A stretch of DNA of 64,000 nucleotides, taken from the NCBI GenBank assembly GCA_016703545.1, contig JADJBX010000008.1, positions 12,482-76,481 of the forward strand, given 5' to 3'. This stretch comes from Candidatus Amarobacillus elongatus (GTDB lineage: Bacteria > Chloroflexota > Dehalococcoidia > Tepidiformales > Tepidiformaceae). The notes under the pieces are model-generated. The model searched no databases, was not told the origin of the DNA, and saw nothing but the letters and a program-made list of their open reading frames with translations. Shown here one piece after another: positions 43,440 to 51,720 of the stretch (position 1 is the first letter of the stretch; every line of letters begins with the position of its first letter). Both the position numbers and the translations under genes were made by a program.

Positions 43440-43811
43440 TTGGCCTTTGCCGATAAGCAAATCGCGTGCCGCGACTGCGGCGTCAACTTCGTCTTCACCG
43501 CGGGCGAGCAAGAGTTCTATGCGAACAAGGGGCTCATGAATGAGCCCACGCGCTGCCAGTCGTGCCGTTCGGCGCGCCGGCAATCGCAGAGCACGCTGCA
43601 GGAGAACGACGGATACGTCCGTTACGGTAACTTCGCCAGCTTCGGCGGGAAGACTCCGCGGCAGATGCACCCGGCGGCCTGCGCCGAATGCGGCCAGATG
43701 ACCGAGGTGCCGTTCGTCCCGCGCGGCGAGCGCCCCGTCTACTGCAGCAACTGCTACAGCAAGATCAAGCCGCCCGCCCCGCGCGAGGATGCCCCCGCCC
43801 CCCGCCGCTAG
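43440..43811 (+). CDS. CxxC-x17-CxxC zinc-ribbon protein (123 aa)
   Basis: Two zinc-ribbon units. The N-terminal one is IACRDCGVNFVFTAGEQEFYANKGLMNEPTRCQSCRSARR (probable zinc-binding domain). The C-terminal one is ACAECGQMTEVPFVPRGERPVYCSNCYSKIK with exactly 17 residues between the CxxC pairs, matching the family often seen in Chloroflexota and candidate phyla. The function is unknown; such proteins may bind nucleic acid or ribosomes. It begins at TTG 43440 behind CAGGAG. Confidence 0.88.
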   Translation: MAFADKQIACRDCGVNFVFTAGEQEFYANKGLMNEPTRCQSCRSARRQSQSTLQENDGYVRYGNFASFGGKTPRQMHPAACAECGQMTEVPFVPRGERPVYCSNCYSKIKPPAPREDAPAPRR

Positions 43812-43815
43812 CATC

Positions 43816-43834
43816 AGTGCTGAGTGCTGAGTGC
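43816..43834. repeat. Short GTGCTGA repeat array
   Basis: CAGTGCTGAGTGCTGAGTGCC after the zinc-ribbon gene consists of tandem GTGCTGA heptamers. The same family is at 44161-44193 and 17075-17122. Confidence 0.6.
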
Positions 43835-43865
43835 CGCGTTGCGCGCCCGCCGGAGCGGCTAGGAT

Positions 43866-44141
43866 GTGGGTGTGGAACTGCTGTTGGCCCAGGTGGCCCG
43901 GCTGCTTGAACGAGAACGCGCGACGCTGACCCCCGAAGCGGCACGGGCGGCGATTGCCGCGAACCCCGGCGCGCTCGGGGCGGCGCTTGTGGCCGAAGCC
44001 GCCGCCAGCGACGACGTCACCGACGCGGGAAGTGCCCGCGCGTACCTCGCCGGGCGGCTCGCGGACCTCGCCCCCCTCCTTTCGGACGACACCGCCGCTG
44101 CTGTGCGCGCCGCGTTCGAGGCCGGCATCTCGGCGTGGTAG
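43866..44141 (+). CDS. Hypothetical alanine-rich helical protein (91 aa)
   Basis: A short, Ala/Leu/Glu-rich protein of mostly helical appearance (LLAQVARLLERERATLTPEAARAAI, RAYLAGRLADLAPLLSDDTAAAVRAAFEAG). There is no signal, membrane helix or known family. It could start at GTG 43866 or GTG 43872. Composition fits coding sequence, but evidence is modest. GTGCTGA repeats flank it on both sides. Confidence 0.5.
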   Translation: MGVELLLAQVARLLERERATLTPEAARAAIAANPGALGAALVAEAAASDDVTDAGSARAYLAGRLADLAPLLSDDTAAAVRAAFEAGISAW

Positions 44142-44160
44142 GGGCCGGCTTCGCCGGCCA

Positions 44161-44193
44161 GTGCTGAGTCCTGAGTCCTGAGTGCTGAGTGCT
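44161..44193. repeat. GTGCTGA / GTCCTGA heptamer array
   Basis: Five tandem heptamers of the form GTSCTGA (GTGCTGA, GTCCTGA, GTCCTGA, GTGCTGA, then GTGC) between two genes, after a GC stem-loop at 44143-44159 (GGCCGGC / GCCGGCC). Confidence 0.7.
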
Positions 44194-44254
44194 TTTGGCC
44201 ATCGGCTGCCGGCCAGTGGCTCACGGCGGTGTTTGTGCGTGATAGAATCCGTCT

Positions 44255-45145
44255 ATGACCAATAACGAGCCCACCGATTTCGGCGACCGTCATTTCGGCT
44301 CCGCCCTGGTCAACGTCACGAACGTCTGCAACCTTTCGTGCCGCCACTGCTTCGTCTTCCGGGCGGACAACCCGAACAAGCCGAAGGACAAGATGGACGA
44401 CGCGACGATGCTCCACCAGCTGGAGGCGCTGCGCGACCGGCACGGCATCCGCTCGATGCTGTTCATGGGCGGCGAACCGATGATCCGCCGCAACCTCGTG
44501 ATGCAGGCGATGCCGCTGTTCGAGCACTCCTCCATCGTGACGAACGGCACCTACGGCATCCCCTCCGTGCCCGGCCACCTCGTGACCGTCTCGCTCGATG
44601 GGCCCGAGGCGATGAACGACCCGATCCGCGGTGAGGGTGTGTTCCAGAAGGTGAAGAAGGCTGTCTTCGAGCGGGACCCCGCGGACGGCACGACGGTGAT
44701 GCTGCAGATGACCATCACGAAGGAGAACGCGCCGGGCATCGAGGAGTTCGTGGAGGAGGTGAAGGACTGGCCCGTTGATGGTGTCGCCTTCACCTTCTAT
44801 GTGCCGTCGCTGGGCGAATCCTCGGAGCTGGCGTGGGACGACCTCCGCGAACGCGACGCCGTCATTGAGCGCGTGATGGCCGTGAAGCGCCGCTACCCGG
44901 ATCGCGTGAAATCGAACCTGGGCGCGCTGGCGCTGATGAAGTCGGCAAACGCGCTCGGCGTGACCGGGGTTGCGGGCGAGACCTGCGGCCTGCGCCAGAT
45001 GCTGCCCCTGTACATGGGCGAAGGCGGCAACTTCGAGCGCACGTTCTGCTGCTACGGGAACAACGTCGACTGCTCGCGCTGCGGGGCGTACGCAGTGTTC
45101 AATGGCGCCTACCACCGTCGCGAGGGGATCGCGCTCGAAGAGTAA
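44255..45145 (+). CDS. Radical SAM protein (HpnH-like)
   Basis: A 296-residue radical SAM enzyme: LVNVTNVCNLSCRHCFVFRADNPNKP with CxxxCxxC cluster (Cys at ~31, 35, 38), the GGEP motif in MLFMGGEPMIRRNLV, and a short VSLDGPEAMND. The C-terminal third has further Cys (GETCGLRQML, RTFCCYGNNVDCSRCGAY) that could hold a second Fe-S cluster. The layout resembles the hopanoid HpnH/SPASM-like group; the substrate is unknown. No squalene-hopene cyclase is visible here. No good ribosome-binding site precedes ATG 44255. Confidence 0.85.
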   Translation: MTNNEPTDFGDRHFGSALVNVTNVCNLSCRHCFVFRADNPNKPKDKMDDATMLHQLEALRDRHGIRSMLFMGGEPMIRRNLVMQAMPLFEHSSIVTNGTYGIPSVPGHLVTVSLDGPEAMNDPIRGEGVFQKVKKAVFERDPADGTTVMLQMTITKENAPGIEEFVEEVKDWPVDGVAFTFYVPSLGESSELAWDDLRERDAVIERVMAVKRRYPDRVKSNLGALALMKSANALGVTGVAGETCGLRQMLPLYMGEGGNFERTFCCYGNNVDCSRCGAYAVFNGAYHRREGIALEE

Positions 45146-45272
45146 CCCGGGCCCATGTGCCCCTGGGCGCGCGACGCGGTTTCCCGGCGCTGTACCTACG
45201 AAAGCATGGGTACTTGTACTTCGTAAGCGCAACGGATACGGTTGATCGTGCAACGACCTGCACCGGGAGCCG

Positions 45273-46094
45273 ATGATAACCGACACCACGACCGCCACCA
45301 CCACGACCACCGCGGATTCGCCCTCGCGCATGCCGGCCCTCTACCTCGGGCACGGCGCGCCCATGCTCGTGGATGACGCGCTCTGGGTCTCGCAGCTCCG
45401 GGACTGGGCGGCGCGGCTGCCCCGCCCGAAGTCCATCCTCGTCGTCAGCGCGCATTGGGAATCCGCGCCGCTGACCATCGGCGCGACGCGGCCGGTGCCG
45501 CTCGTGTACGACTTCTACGGGTTCGACCCGAAGTACTACCAGCAGCGGTACGACCAGCCCGGGGCGCCGGAGCTCGCGGGGCGGGTGCGGGCGCTGGCGC
45601 CGGACGACGAGCCGGTGGCGGAGGCGCCCGACCGCGGGCTTGACCACGGCGCGTACGTCCCCCTGACGGTGATGTACCCCGAGGCCGACATCCCGGTGCT
45701 GCAGGTTTCGATGCCCGACCTGGCCCCGGAGCGGCTGTTCCGGCTGGGCCAGCGGCTGGCGCCGCTGCGCGACGAGGGCGTGCTGATCATTGGCAGCGGG
45801 TTCATGACGCACGGGCTGCCGTACATCGAATCCTGGGCGCCAGACGCGCCGCCGCCGTCGTGGTCGCGTGATTTCGATGCGTGGGCGGCGGACTCGCTCG
45901 CGCGCGGCGACATCGACCAGCTGTTCGACTACCGCCGCAAGGCGCCGGCCTCGCGCTACGCCCACCCCACCGCCGACCACTTCGTGCCGCTGTTCCTCAC
46001 GCTCGGCGCCGCCGGGGACCCGGAGGCGACCCCGGAGACGGCGATCGACGGCTACTTCATCGGGCTCTCGAAGCGCTCGTTCCAGGTGGCGTAG
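45273..46094 (+). CDS. LigB-type class III extradiol dioxygenase / DODA-like
   Basis: A 273-residue protein with the 4,5-DOPA-dioxygenase (YgiD) pattern: ALYLGHGAPMLV (His ligand ~29), ILVVSAHWES (His ligand ~64), GLDHGAYVPLTVMYPEADIPVLQVSMP and IIGSGFMTHGLPYI. These His residues hold the non-heme metal. Bacterial members open catechol rings of small substrates. A Thr-rich N-terminal run precedes the fold. The following hem genes are convergent with 2 bases between stops. An imperfect inverted repeat (CTACGAA / TTCGTAAG) lies in the upstream gap near 45197-45229. Confidence 0.87.
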   Translation: MITDTTTATTTTTADSPSRMPALYLGHGAPMLVDDALWVSQLRDWAARLPRPKSILVVSAHWESAPLTIGATRPVPLVYDFYGFDPKYYQQRYDQPGAPELAGRVRALAPDDEPVAEAPDRGLDHGAYVPLTVMYPEADIPVLQVSMPDLAPERLFRLGQRLAPLRDEGVLIIGSGFMTHGLPYIESWAPDAPPPSWSRDFDAWAADSLARGDIDQLFDYRRKAPASRYAHPTADHFVPLFLTLGAAGDPEATPETAIDGYFIGLSKRSFQVA

Positions 46095-46096
46095 GG

Positions 46097-46984
46097 CTAC
46101 ATCCCGGCGAGCGTCATGAGCTCGGCGGCGAGGCTGCGGCCGAGGCCGGCGGCGGTTTCCGCCGGGCCCGCCATCTTCGACCGGACGATCCGTCCCCCCG
46201 GTGCGAGCAGCGCGTGCAGCTTGAGCGTCGAGCCGAAGTGCTCGGCGTAGGCCGCGGCGGGGAAGCTGCACCCCGCGTCGATGGCGGCGAGGAACGAGCG
46301 CTCCGCGGTCACGGATTCGCGCAGGCGAGGGTCGTCGATGGCGGAGATGAGGCGGCGCGTGACGGCGTCGTCGACGCGGCACTCGATTGCGAGCGCGCCC
46401 TGGGCCGGCGCGGGCAGCATGTCGTACACGCCGAAGATCTCGGTCGCGCGCCCTTCGATGCCGAGGCGGCGAAGGCCGGCGAGCGCGAGCACGGCGGCGT
46501 CGTATTCGCCGCCATCGACCTTCGCGATGCGCGTGTCCACATTGCCGCGAATGGTACGAATCTCCAGGTCCGGGCGCATGGCGCGCAGCTGCGCCTCGCG
46601 CCGGGGCGAACTGGTGCCCACGACGGCTCCCTGTGGCAGCCCCTTGAGCGTCATCTTGCGGGCGGCGACGAGCGCGTCGCGGGGGTCCTCGCGCGCGGGC
46701 ACGGCGGCGATGATGAGCCCCTCGGGCCGCTTCGTCGGCAGGTCCTTATAACTGTGCACCGCGAGGTCGGCGTGCCCCTCGAGGAGGGCGGCCTGCAGCG
46801 CCGAAGTGAACCACCCGGCGCCCTCGCCCGCGCTCAGCGGGGTCGTCTGGTCACGGTCACCGGCGGTGGTGATTTCGACGAGCTCGAACTGGAGGGTGGG
46901 GTGCGCGGTGCGGAGGCGCGAGAGGACGATGTTCGCCTGCGCGAGGGCGAGTTTGCTGCCGCGGGTGCCGATGCGGATGCTCAT
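46097..46984 (-). CDS. hemC: Porphobilinogen deaminase (hydroxymethylbilane synthase)
   Basis: A 295-residue HemC: SIRIGTRGSKLALAQANIVLSRL at the N-terminus, VHSYKDLPTKRPEGL with the catalytic Asp region, VGTSSPRREAQLRAMRPDLEIRTIRGNVDTRIAKVDGG, ALAIECRVDD, and the dipyrromethane-binding cysteine in AIDAGCSFPAAAYAEH. It condenses four porphobilinogens to hydroxymethylbilane. ATG 46984 overlaps the hemL stop, so hemL-hemC form an operon. Confidence 0.97.
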   Translation of the reverse strand: MSIRIGTRGSKLALAQANIVLSRLRTAHPTLQFELVEITTAGDRDQTTPLSAGEGAGWFTSALQAALLEGHADLAVHSYKDLPTKRPEGLIIAAVPAREDPRDALVAARKMTLKGLPQGAVVGTSSPRREAQLRAMRPDLEIRTIRGNVDTRIAKVDGGEYDAAVLALAGLRRLGIEGRATEIFGVYDMLPAPAQGALAIECRVDDAVTRRLISAIDDPRLRESVTAERSFLAAIDAGCSFPAAAYAEHFGSTLKLHALLAPGGRIVRSKMAGPAETAAGLGRSLAAELMTLAGM

Positions 46985-48264
46985 CTCCAGCCGCCGGCGC
47001 CGGTTTCGCGCAGAACCTGGTGGGCGGCCTGCACGACGTGGTCGATGTCGTCCTCGGTGTGGGCGGCGCTCACGAACCAGGTTTCGAACTGCGAGGGCGG
47101 AAGCAGCACGCCGTGCTCGAGCATCCCCCGGTGGAAGTCGCCGAAGGCGGTGGTGTCGCATTCGCGCGCCTCGGCGTAGTCGCGCGGGGGCTCGGGACGG
47201 AAGAAGAGGGTGAGCATCGAGCCGCGGCGCACGACGCTGGCGCTCGCTTCGCCGCGCTTGGAGGCGGCGCGCAGGCCGTTTTCGAGGTGCCCGGCGAGCG
47301 TCTCGGCACGACGGTACGGTTCGCCCGTCGCCAGGACATCGAGCGTGGCGATGCCGGCTGACATAACGAGTGGGTTTCCGCTGAGCGTGCCGGCCTGGTA
47401 CACGGGGCCTTCGGGCGCGATCAGGGACATCAGGTCGGCGCGGCCGCCGAAGGCGCCCACGGGCAGCCCGCCGCCGATGATCTTGCCGAGGCAGACGAGG
47501 TCGGCGTCGGGAAGGAGCCCGGAGAGTCCGTAGCGAAGGCGGAAGCCGGTGATGACTTCGTCCGCGATGAGGAGCGCGCCGTGCGCTTTCGGCAGCTCCT
47601 GGAGGGCCGCGAGGAAGGCGGGTTCGGGTTCGACCAGCCCCATGTTCCCGGCGACGGACTCCACGATCACGGCGGCGGTGTCGGCGGGGTGCGCGGCGAA
47701 CCATGCCTCCAGCGCGGCGGCATCGTTATAGGGGAGCACCGCCGTGAGCCCGGCGATGGCGGCGGGCACGCCCGCGGAATCACTCAGTCCCATGGTCGCG
47801 ACGCCGCTGCCGGCCTTCACGAGCAGGCCGTCGGCGTGGCCGTGGTAGTTGCCATCGAACTTGACCACGAGGTCGCGGCCGGTGGCGGCGCGCGCGAGCC
47901 GCAGCGCGGTCATGGTCGCTTCCGTGCCGGAGTTGACGAAGCGCAGCCGTTCGATGCCGCAGGCGGCGACGATGCGCTGCCCGAGTTCGGCCTCGGCGGG
48001 GGTGAGGGCGCCGAACGCGGTGCCGTTCGCCGCCGTCTGCTGGATGACTTCGACCACGGCCGGGTGCGCGTGGCCGAGGAGGAGCGGCCCGAAGGCGCCG
48101 AGGAGGTCGATGTACCGTTCGCCCTCGGCATCGAAGACGTGGCCGGCCTGCCCCCGGACGATGGGAATGGGGGAGCCACCGACGGAGCGGAACGACCGGA
48201 CGGGGCTGTTCACCCCCCCGGGGAAGAGGGCGCGGGCGGCTTCGCGGATGGCTTCGTTGTGCAC
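46981..48264 (-). CDS. hemL: Glutamate-1-semialdehyde 2,1-aminomutase
   Basis: A 427-residue PLP enzyme: FPGGVNSPVRSFRSVGGSPIPIVRGQAGHVFDAEGERYIDLLGAFGPLLLGHAHPAV, then FVNSGTEATMTALRLARAATGRD, FDGNYHGHADGLL, IADEVITGFRL, and the PLP lysine in LVCLGKIIGGGLPVGAFGG. It makes 5-aminolevulinate from glutamate-1-semialdehyde in the C5 pathway. GTG 48264 gives the usual short N-terminus (HNEAIREAARALFPGG); an in-frame ATG 48327 would add a non-homologous extension. Confidence 0.97.
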   Translation of the reverse strand: MHNEAIREAARALFPGGVNSPVRSFRSVGGSPIPIVRGQAGHVFDAEGERYIDLLGAFGPLLLGHAHPAVVEVIQQTAANGTAFGALTPAEAELGQRIVAACGIERLRFVNSGTEATMTALRLARAATGRDLVVKFDGNYHGHADGLLVKAGSGVATMGLSDSAGVPAAIAGLTAVLPYNDAAALEAWFAAHPADTAAVIVESVAGNMGLVEPEPAFLAALQELPKAHGALLIADEVITGFRLRYGLSGLLPDADLVCLGKIIGGGLPVGAFGGRADLMSLIAPEGPVYQAGTLSGNPLVMSAGIATLDVLATGEPYRRAETLAGHLENGLRAASKRGEASASVVRRGSMLTLFFRPEPPRDYAEARECDTTAFGDFHRGMLEHGVLLPPSQFETWFVSAAHTEDDIDHVVQAAHQVLRETGAGGWR

Positions 48265-48301
48265 GGACCCAGTGTAGCCGCTCGCCGGGGGTGCGGCCCC
48301 G

Positions 48302-49420
48302 TCAGGGTGCGGTGGCGGCCGCGACATCGCCGGCGAAGCCGCCGCTGCCGACGAGCGCGTACGCCAGCGCGAGGCCGCTCTGCCGGATGAAGCCGAACAG
48401 GTAGGTGGAGCCGTCCTGGGAGGCGGCGAAGGCGAACCCGCCGGAGGCCGAGGGGCGCGCGGCGAACGGCGCTGTCATGCCGTGGAAGGCGGCGCGAAGG
48501 GCGGCCTCCGCGGCGGCGGCATCGGCGGGCCACTGCAGCACCGGTTCCACCACGAGGGCGACGGAGGCGCCGCCGCGGTCCGTCATCGCGGTGACGAAGA
48601 CTTCGTTCACGCCCGCATACGGCGCGGCGAACACGGTCTGCCCGCGCGCCGTAAGCACCCCCAGCAGCGAAGGTGGCACATCCAGGAAGGACGGCCCATC
48701 GAGCGGCAGCAGGCCGAGGGTGTTCGTGCGGCGGCTGAAGAAGCGGTCGAACAGCGGGTCGAGCGCGGACCGAGCGAACGACGCCTGGAGGGTGAGGCTC
48801 GGACCGCCGCCGGTGCGCGTGGGAGTGGGGGTCGGCGAGGGCGTGGGTGTGGCGGCGACGACAGGGCCGCTATCGCCCGGCGTGGTCGGGGTGGCGCGGG
48901 GCGCGATCGTGATCACGGGGACGGGGGTGGGCGTGAGGTTGGGGTTCAGCGGCTGCGCGGCCGTGACGATGCCCCCCCGGTCGGTGGTCACGGTGAGGGT
49001 GGAGAGCGCGTCGCGGTCGCCGCTGAGCTGGCGCCAGGTCGTGCCGTCGTGTAGCAGCCCGCCGGAGAGGCCGCCCGCGGGAACGCTGAGGCGCAGGGTG
49101 AGCGGCATCGCGAGCGTCGCGGCGGTGGAATCCTGGTCGTGCACCTTGAGGTCGTACATGGGGGTCAGGGGGTGCCACCCCGCGGGCAGTGCCGGGCCCG
49201 TTCGCACCTCCGTCAGCCGGATCGAGACGGGCGTCTCCGATTGGGTGAGCACGACAAGGCGGCCGTCGGGGCTCGTCATCGCGCCCCCGGCGGAAATCTC
49301 GCCGGAGAGGGAGAGGGGCGATTCGGTCGGGAGAGGGGCGGCGGTGGGTTCGCCCGCGCAGGCCGCGGCGGCCAGGCCCACGAAGGCGGCGAGCAGTGGC
49401 AGCAGGCGGGTTGGTCGCAT
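48302..49420 (-). CDS. Hypothetical lipoprotein (372 aa)
   Basis: A signal peptide with lipobox LAAAAC (residues ~15-21: RLLPLLAAFVGLAAAACAGEP) is followed by a beta-rich extracytoplasmic region, a Thr/Pro linker (TPTPSPTPTPTRT, ~190-205) and a C-terminal domain (LDPLFDRFFSRRTNTLGLLPLDGPSFLDVPP, then VNEVFVTAMTDRGGASVALVVEPVLQWPADAAAAEAAL). I do not recognise the family. It follows hemL on the same strand but is separated by its own gap and probably independent. Surface-exposed role assumed. Confidence 0.7.
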   Translation of the reverse strand: MRPTRLLPLLAAFVGLAAAACAGEPTAAPLPTESPLSLSGEISAGGAMTSPDGRLVVLTQSETPVSIRLTEVRTGPALPAGWHPLTPMYDLKVHDQDSTAATLAMPLTLRLSVPAGGLSGGLLHDGTTWRQLSGDRDALSTLTVTTDRGGIVTAAQPLNPNLTPTPVPVITIAPRATPTTPGDSGPVVAATPTPSPTPTPTRTGGGPSLTLQASFARSALDPLFDRFFSRRTNTLGLLPLDGPSFLDVPPSLLGVLTARGQTVFAAPYAGVNEVFVTAMTDRGGASVALVVEPVLQWPADAAAAEAALRAAFHGMTAPFAARPSASGGFAFAASQDGSTYLFGFIRQSGLALAYALVGSGGFAGDVAAATAP

Positions 49421-49526
49421 CGCGTTCCAGTGTCGGGGGTGAAGTGCGGGGAGTTCCGTGCCCGGATTCACTCTGCCCGCTGCCCCGGCGCCCGTAAAGC
49501 CGCGCGCGAGTGGGGTGAAGGCGGGG

Positions 49527-50378
49527 TCACGGGGTCGGGAGGAAGAGCTGGTACTTGCCGGCGACCTGCTTGCCGCTCGCCATGGGGCCATCGAGGGTGA
49601 GGGTCATGGGGCCGGTGTTCGCGCCCACCGTGTTCTTCACGGTGATGACGAGCGTGACGGCGCGGCCCTGCCCGCTGGAAACGACGACTTCGGACCGGCC
49701 GCCGAGGGTGGCGAGGGGCCCGAAGCTCGCGCCCGCCGCCGCCAGCGAGGCCGTGCGCAGGTTCACCTGCCCGAAATCCTTTGCGGCGTTCGTCAGCCAG
49801 AGGTCGACGAGGACGGCGTGGGTGGCGCCGTTGTCGCGCACTGCCTTCGCGACGGAGGCGGCGAGGGCGTTCGCTTCCTGCCCGCCCGTGGCCATAAGGA
49901 TGCACTTGAAGTACTCGGCCGGGTATACCGCGGCGCGGGTGGCCCGCACCGAGATGCCGGAGATGGACTGCTCGACGCTGAGGGTGGTCGGGGTTTCCTG
50001 CAGCGAACCGCACTGGGTGGTTTCGCGCGTGAGGTCGATGACGGGGGTGGGCGAGGCGGCGGCGGTGGCGCGCACGCCGGCCACGTCCGCGGTTGTGGAC
50101 GGGCCGGCAGCGCTGCCCTGGGCGGTACGTGTGGAAACGGCCGTGGGCGAGGCGGCGCGCGGGGTGGCGGTGGCCGAGACCGCCGCCGTGGGTTCGATGT
50201 TGCCCGAGGCGCGAGCGGGAGTGCCGCCGCCGCTGCCGCCCGGCTGCACGCCGAAGGCGATCCCGAGCATGCCGCCGACCACCACCAGCGGGAGCAACAC
50301 CTGGGGCTTCGCCATGAGCTTCGCGAGAAGGCCCTTCGCGGCGGGATTCTGCGGGCGGGGTCGTGGTTGGCGCTGCAC
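49527..50378 (-). CDS. Hypothetical membrane-anchored exported protein (283 aa)
   Basis: A basic N-terminus (QRQPRPRPQNPAAKGLLAKLMAK) and one membrane helix (VLLPLVVVGGMLGIAFGV, ~28-45) anchor a Ser/Thr/Ala-rich linker and an extracytoplasmic domain of ~170 residues with two likely disulfide cysteines (TQCGSLQETP, YFKCILMATGGQEA). It ends with a beta-rich Ig-like part (VVVSSGQGRAVTLVITVKNTVGANTGPMTLTLDG). No family recognised. The GTG at 50378 precedes the N-terminal basic region. The next gene upstream is divergent. Confidence 0.7.
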   Translation of the reverse strand: MQRQPRPRPQNPAAKGLLAKLMAKPQVLLPLVVVGGMLGIAFGVQPGGSGGGTPARASGNIEPTAAVSATATPRAASPTAVSTRTAQGSAAGPSTTADVAGVRATAAASPTPVIDLTRETTQCGSLQETPTTLSVEQSISGISVRATRAAVYPAEYFKCILMATGGQEANALAASVAKAVRDNGATHAVLVDLWLTNAAKDFGQVNLRTASLAAAGASFGPLATLGGRSEVVVSSGQGRAVTLVITVKNTVGANTGPMTLTLDGPMASGKQVAGKYQLFLPTP

Positions 50379-50545
50379 GGCCCCATGCTCGCGCGCGATG
50401 GGCCTGCTCGTGCATGGGGAGATCCCTCGATGCCGGGTGCGTGGCGTCCCCATTTTTGCGGCCCGGGGCAGCCGCGCACTAAGGTGACGGGGTGCACGCG
50501 CGTTTCGCTGGCGGCTCGAATCCTCGGCGTGCCCGGGTCTTGCGG

Positions 50546-51097
50546 ATGCTGAACGGCTTCCTCGCCTTCGTGATCGTGCTCGTCGCCATCGCCTGCGACG
50601 GCGCCGCCGAGAGCACCCCCACGCCCACGGCGCCCCCCGGCGGCACGCCCACCCCCGTCGCGACCCTGCCGCCCGGCGTGGTCACGCCCGTGCCGTTCGA
50701 CCTGCCCGTGGTGACACTTTCGGTGGAGGCGGCCGGCGGCGGGGCGAAAAAGGCCGTCACGGCGGAAGTGGCTTCGACCGACGCCGAACGGCAGCGCGGC
50801 CTCATGTTCCGCCCTTCGCTCCCGCCGGACACGGGCATGCTCTTCCTCTTCCCGCGCGATATCCAGGGCGGGTTCTGGATGGAGAACACGTACGTGCCCC
50901 TGACCATCGCCTACCTGGACCAGGGCGGCGTCATCCTCGACATGAAGGACGGCGTGCCGCTCGACCGGACGTCGCTGGCGCCGGGGGTGCCGTACCGGAT
51001 GGTGCTCGAAATGGAGCAGGGGTGGTTCGCGCGCAACGGCTTCGGTGTGGGGAGCGTGGTGCGGCTGCCGGCTTCGGGGTTGCCCGTCGCGCGCTGA
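50546..51097 (+). CDS. DUF192 lipoprotein
   Basis: A 183-residue protein: lipoprotein signal (NGFLAFVIVLVAIAC, Cys ~17), a Thr/Pro spacer, and a DUF192 domain with the hallmark ERQRGLMFRPSLPPDTGMLFLFPRDIQGGFWMENTYVPLTIAYLD and VLEMEQGWFARNGFGVGSVV. DUF192 proteins are small secreted beta-barrels of unknown function found in archaea and bacteria. Start may be ATG 50546 or the in-frame GTG 50492, which adds a basic segment. Convergent with the DIPPS-like gene (11 bases). Confidence 0.88.
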   Translation: MLNGFLAFVIVLVAIACDGAAESTPTPTAPPGGTPTPVATLPPGVVTPVPFDLPVVTLSVEAAGGGAKKAVTAEVASTDAERQRGLMFRPSLPPDTGMLFLFPRDIQGGFWMENTYVPLTIAYLDQGGVILDMKDGVPLDRTSLAPGVPYRMVLEMEQGWFARNGFGVGSVVRLPASGLPVAR

Positions 51098-51108
51098 CGT
51101 GCGCCGGC

Positions 51109-51695
51109 CTAGCGCGCGACCCGCACGAGCCGCCACGCGACGGTGAGGGCGCTCGCGGCGAAGAGCACGAGCAGCGTCCAATAACACAGCCCCAGGACCG
51201 TGCCGATGGCGGCGGCGAGGAGCGAACGTCGCGGCTGGCGAGGCCGAACACGCCATCGGACGGGGCCATGCTGAGCGCGCCTTCGATTCGCGCGCGGCTG
51301 TAGCTGACGCCCAGGGAGCCCGCGAGCGCGAGCAGACCGGCGAATTCGGCGTGGCCGTGGCTTTCGAACCGCAGGGCGAACACCGTCATCCCCGCGATCA
51401 TCGCCGCATCGGCGTACCGGTCCGTGACGGCGTCGAGGACTTCGCCGAAGCGCGAGGCGCGGCCGGTGCGGCGGGCGAGGTCGCCATCGACGCCGTCGAT
51501 CACGGAGACGGCCTGGATGAGCACGCCGCCGGCGACGTTCGCGCCCAGCGCCACCAGCAGGCCGGTGGCGAAGGCGAGGCCGCAGGTGAAGAGCGTGACC
51601 ATGTTCGGGGTCACCGGAGTGGGCGCGAGCAGCGCCGCGACCGGCCGGCTCAGGCGCCGGTTCAGGTGGCGGCTGACGATGCCGTCGTAGCTCAC
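51109..51695 (-). CDS. Di-myo-inositol-phosphate-phosphate synthase-like CDP-alcohol phosphotransferase (apparent frameshift near the end)
   Basis: The protein opens with YDGIVSRHLNRRLSRPVAALLAPTPVTPNMVT, characteristic of the DIPPS half of IPCT/DIPPS enzymes. The CDP-alcohol phosphotransferase signature DGVDGDLARRTGRASRFGEVLDAVTDRYAD fits DxxDGxxARx8Gx3Dx3D. About five membrane helices are expected. The frame breaks at ~51222-51230: the native tail (LLAAAIGTVLGLCYWTLLVLFAAS, ending VRVAR then TAG at 51109) is one frame over. In the family this enzyme joins CDP-inositol and inositol-1-phosphate to make phosphorylated di-myo-inositol phosphate, a solute of thermophiles. It follows the cytidylyltransferase gene by 25 bases. 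Confidence 0.78.
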
Positions 51696-51720
51696 GGGCG
51701 GTGCGAAGGCCGGCGGGGTG

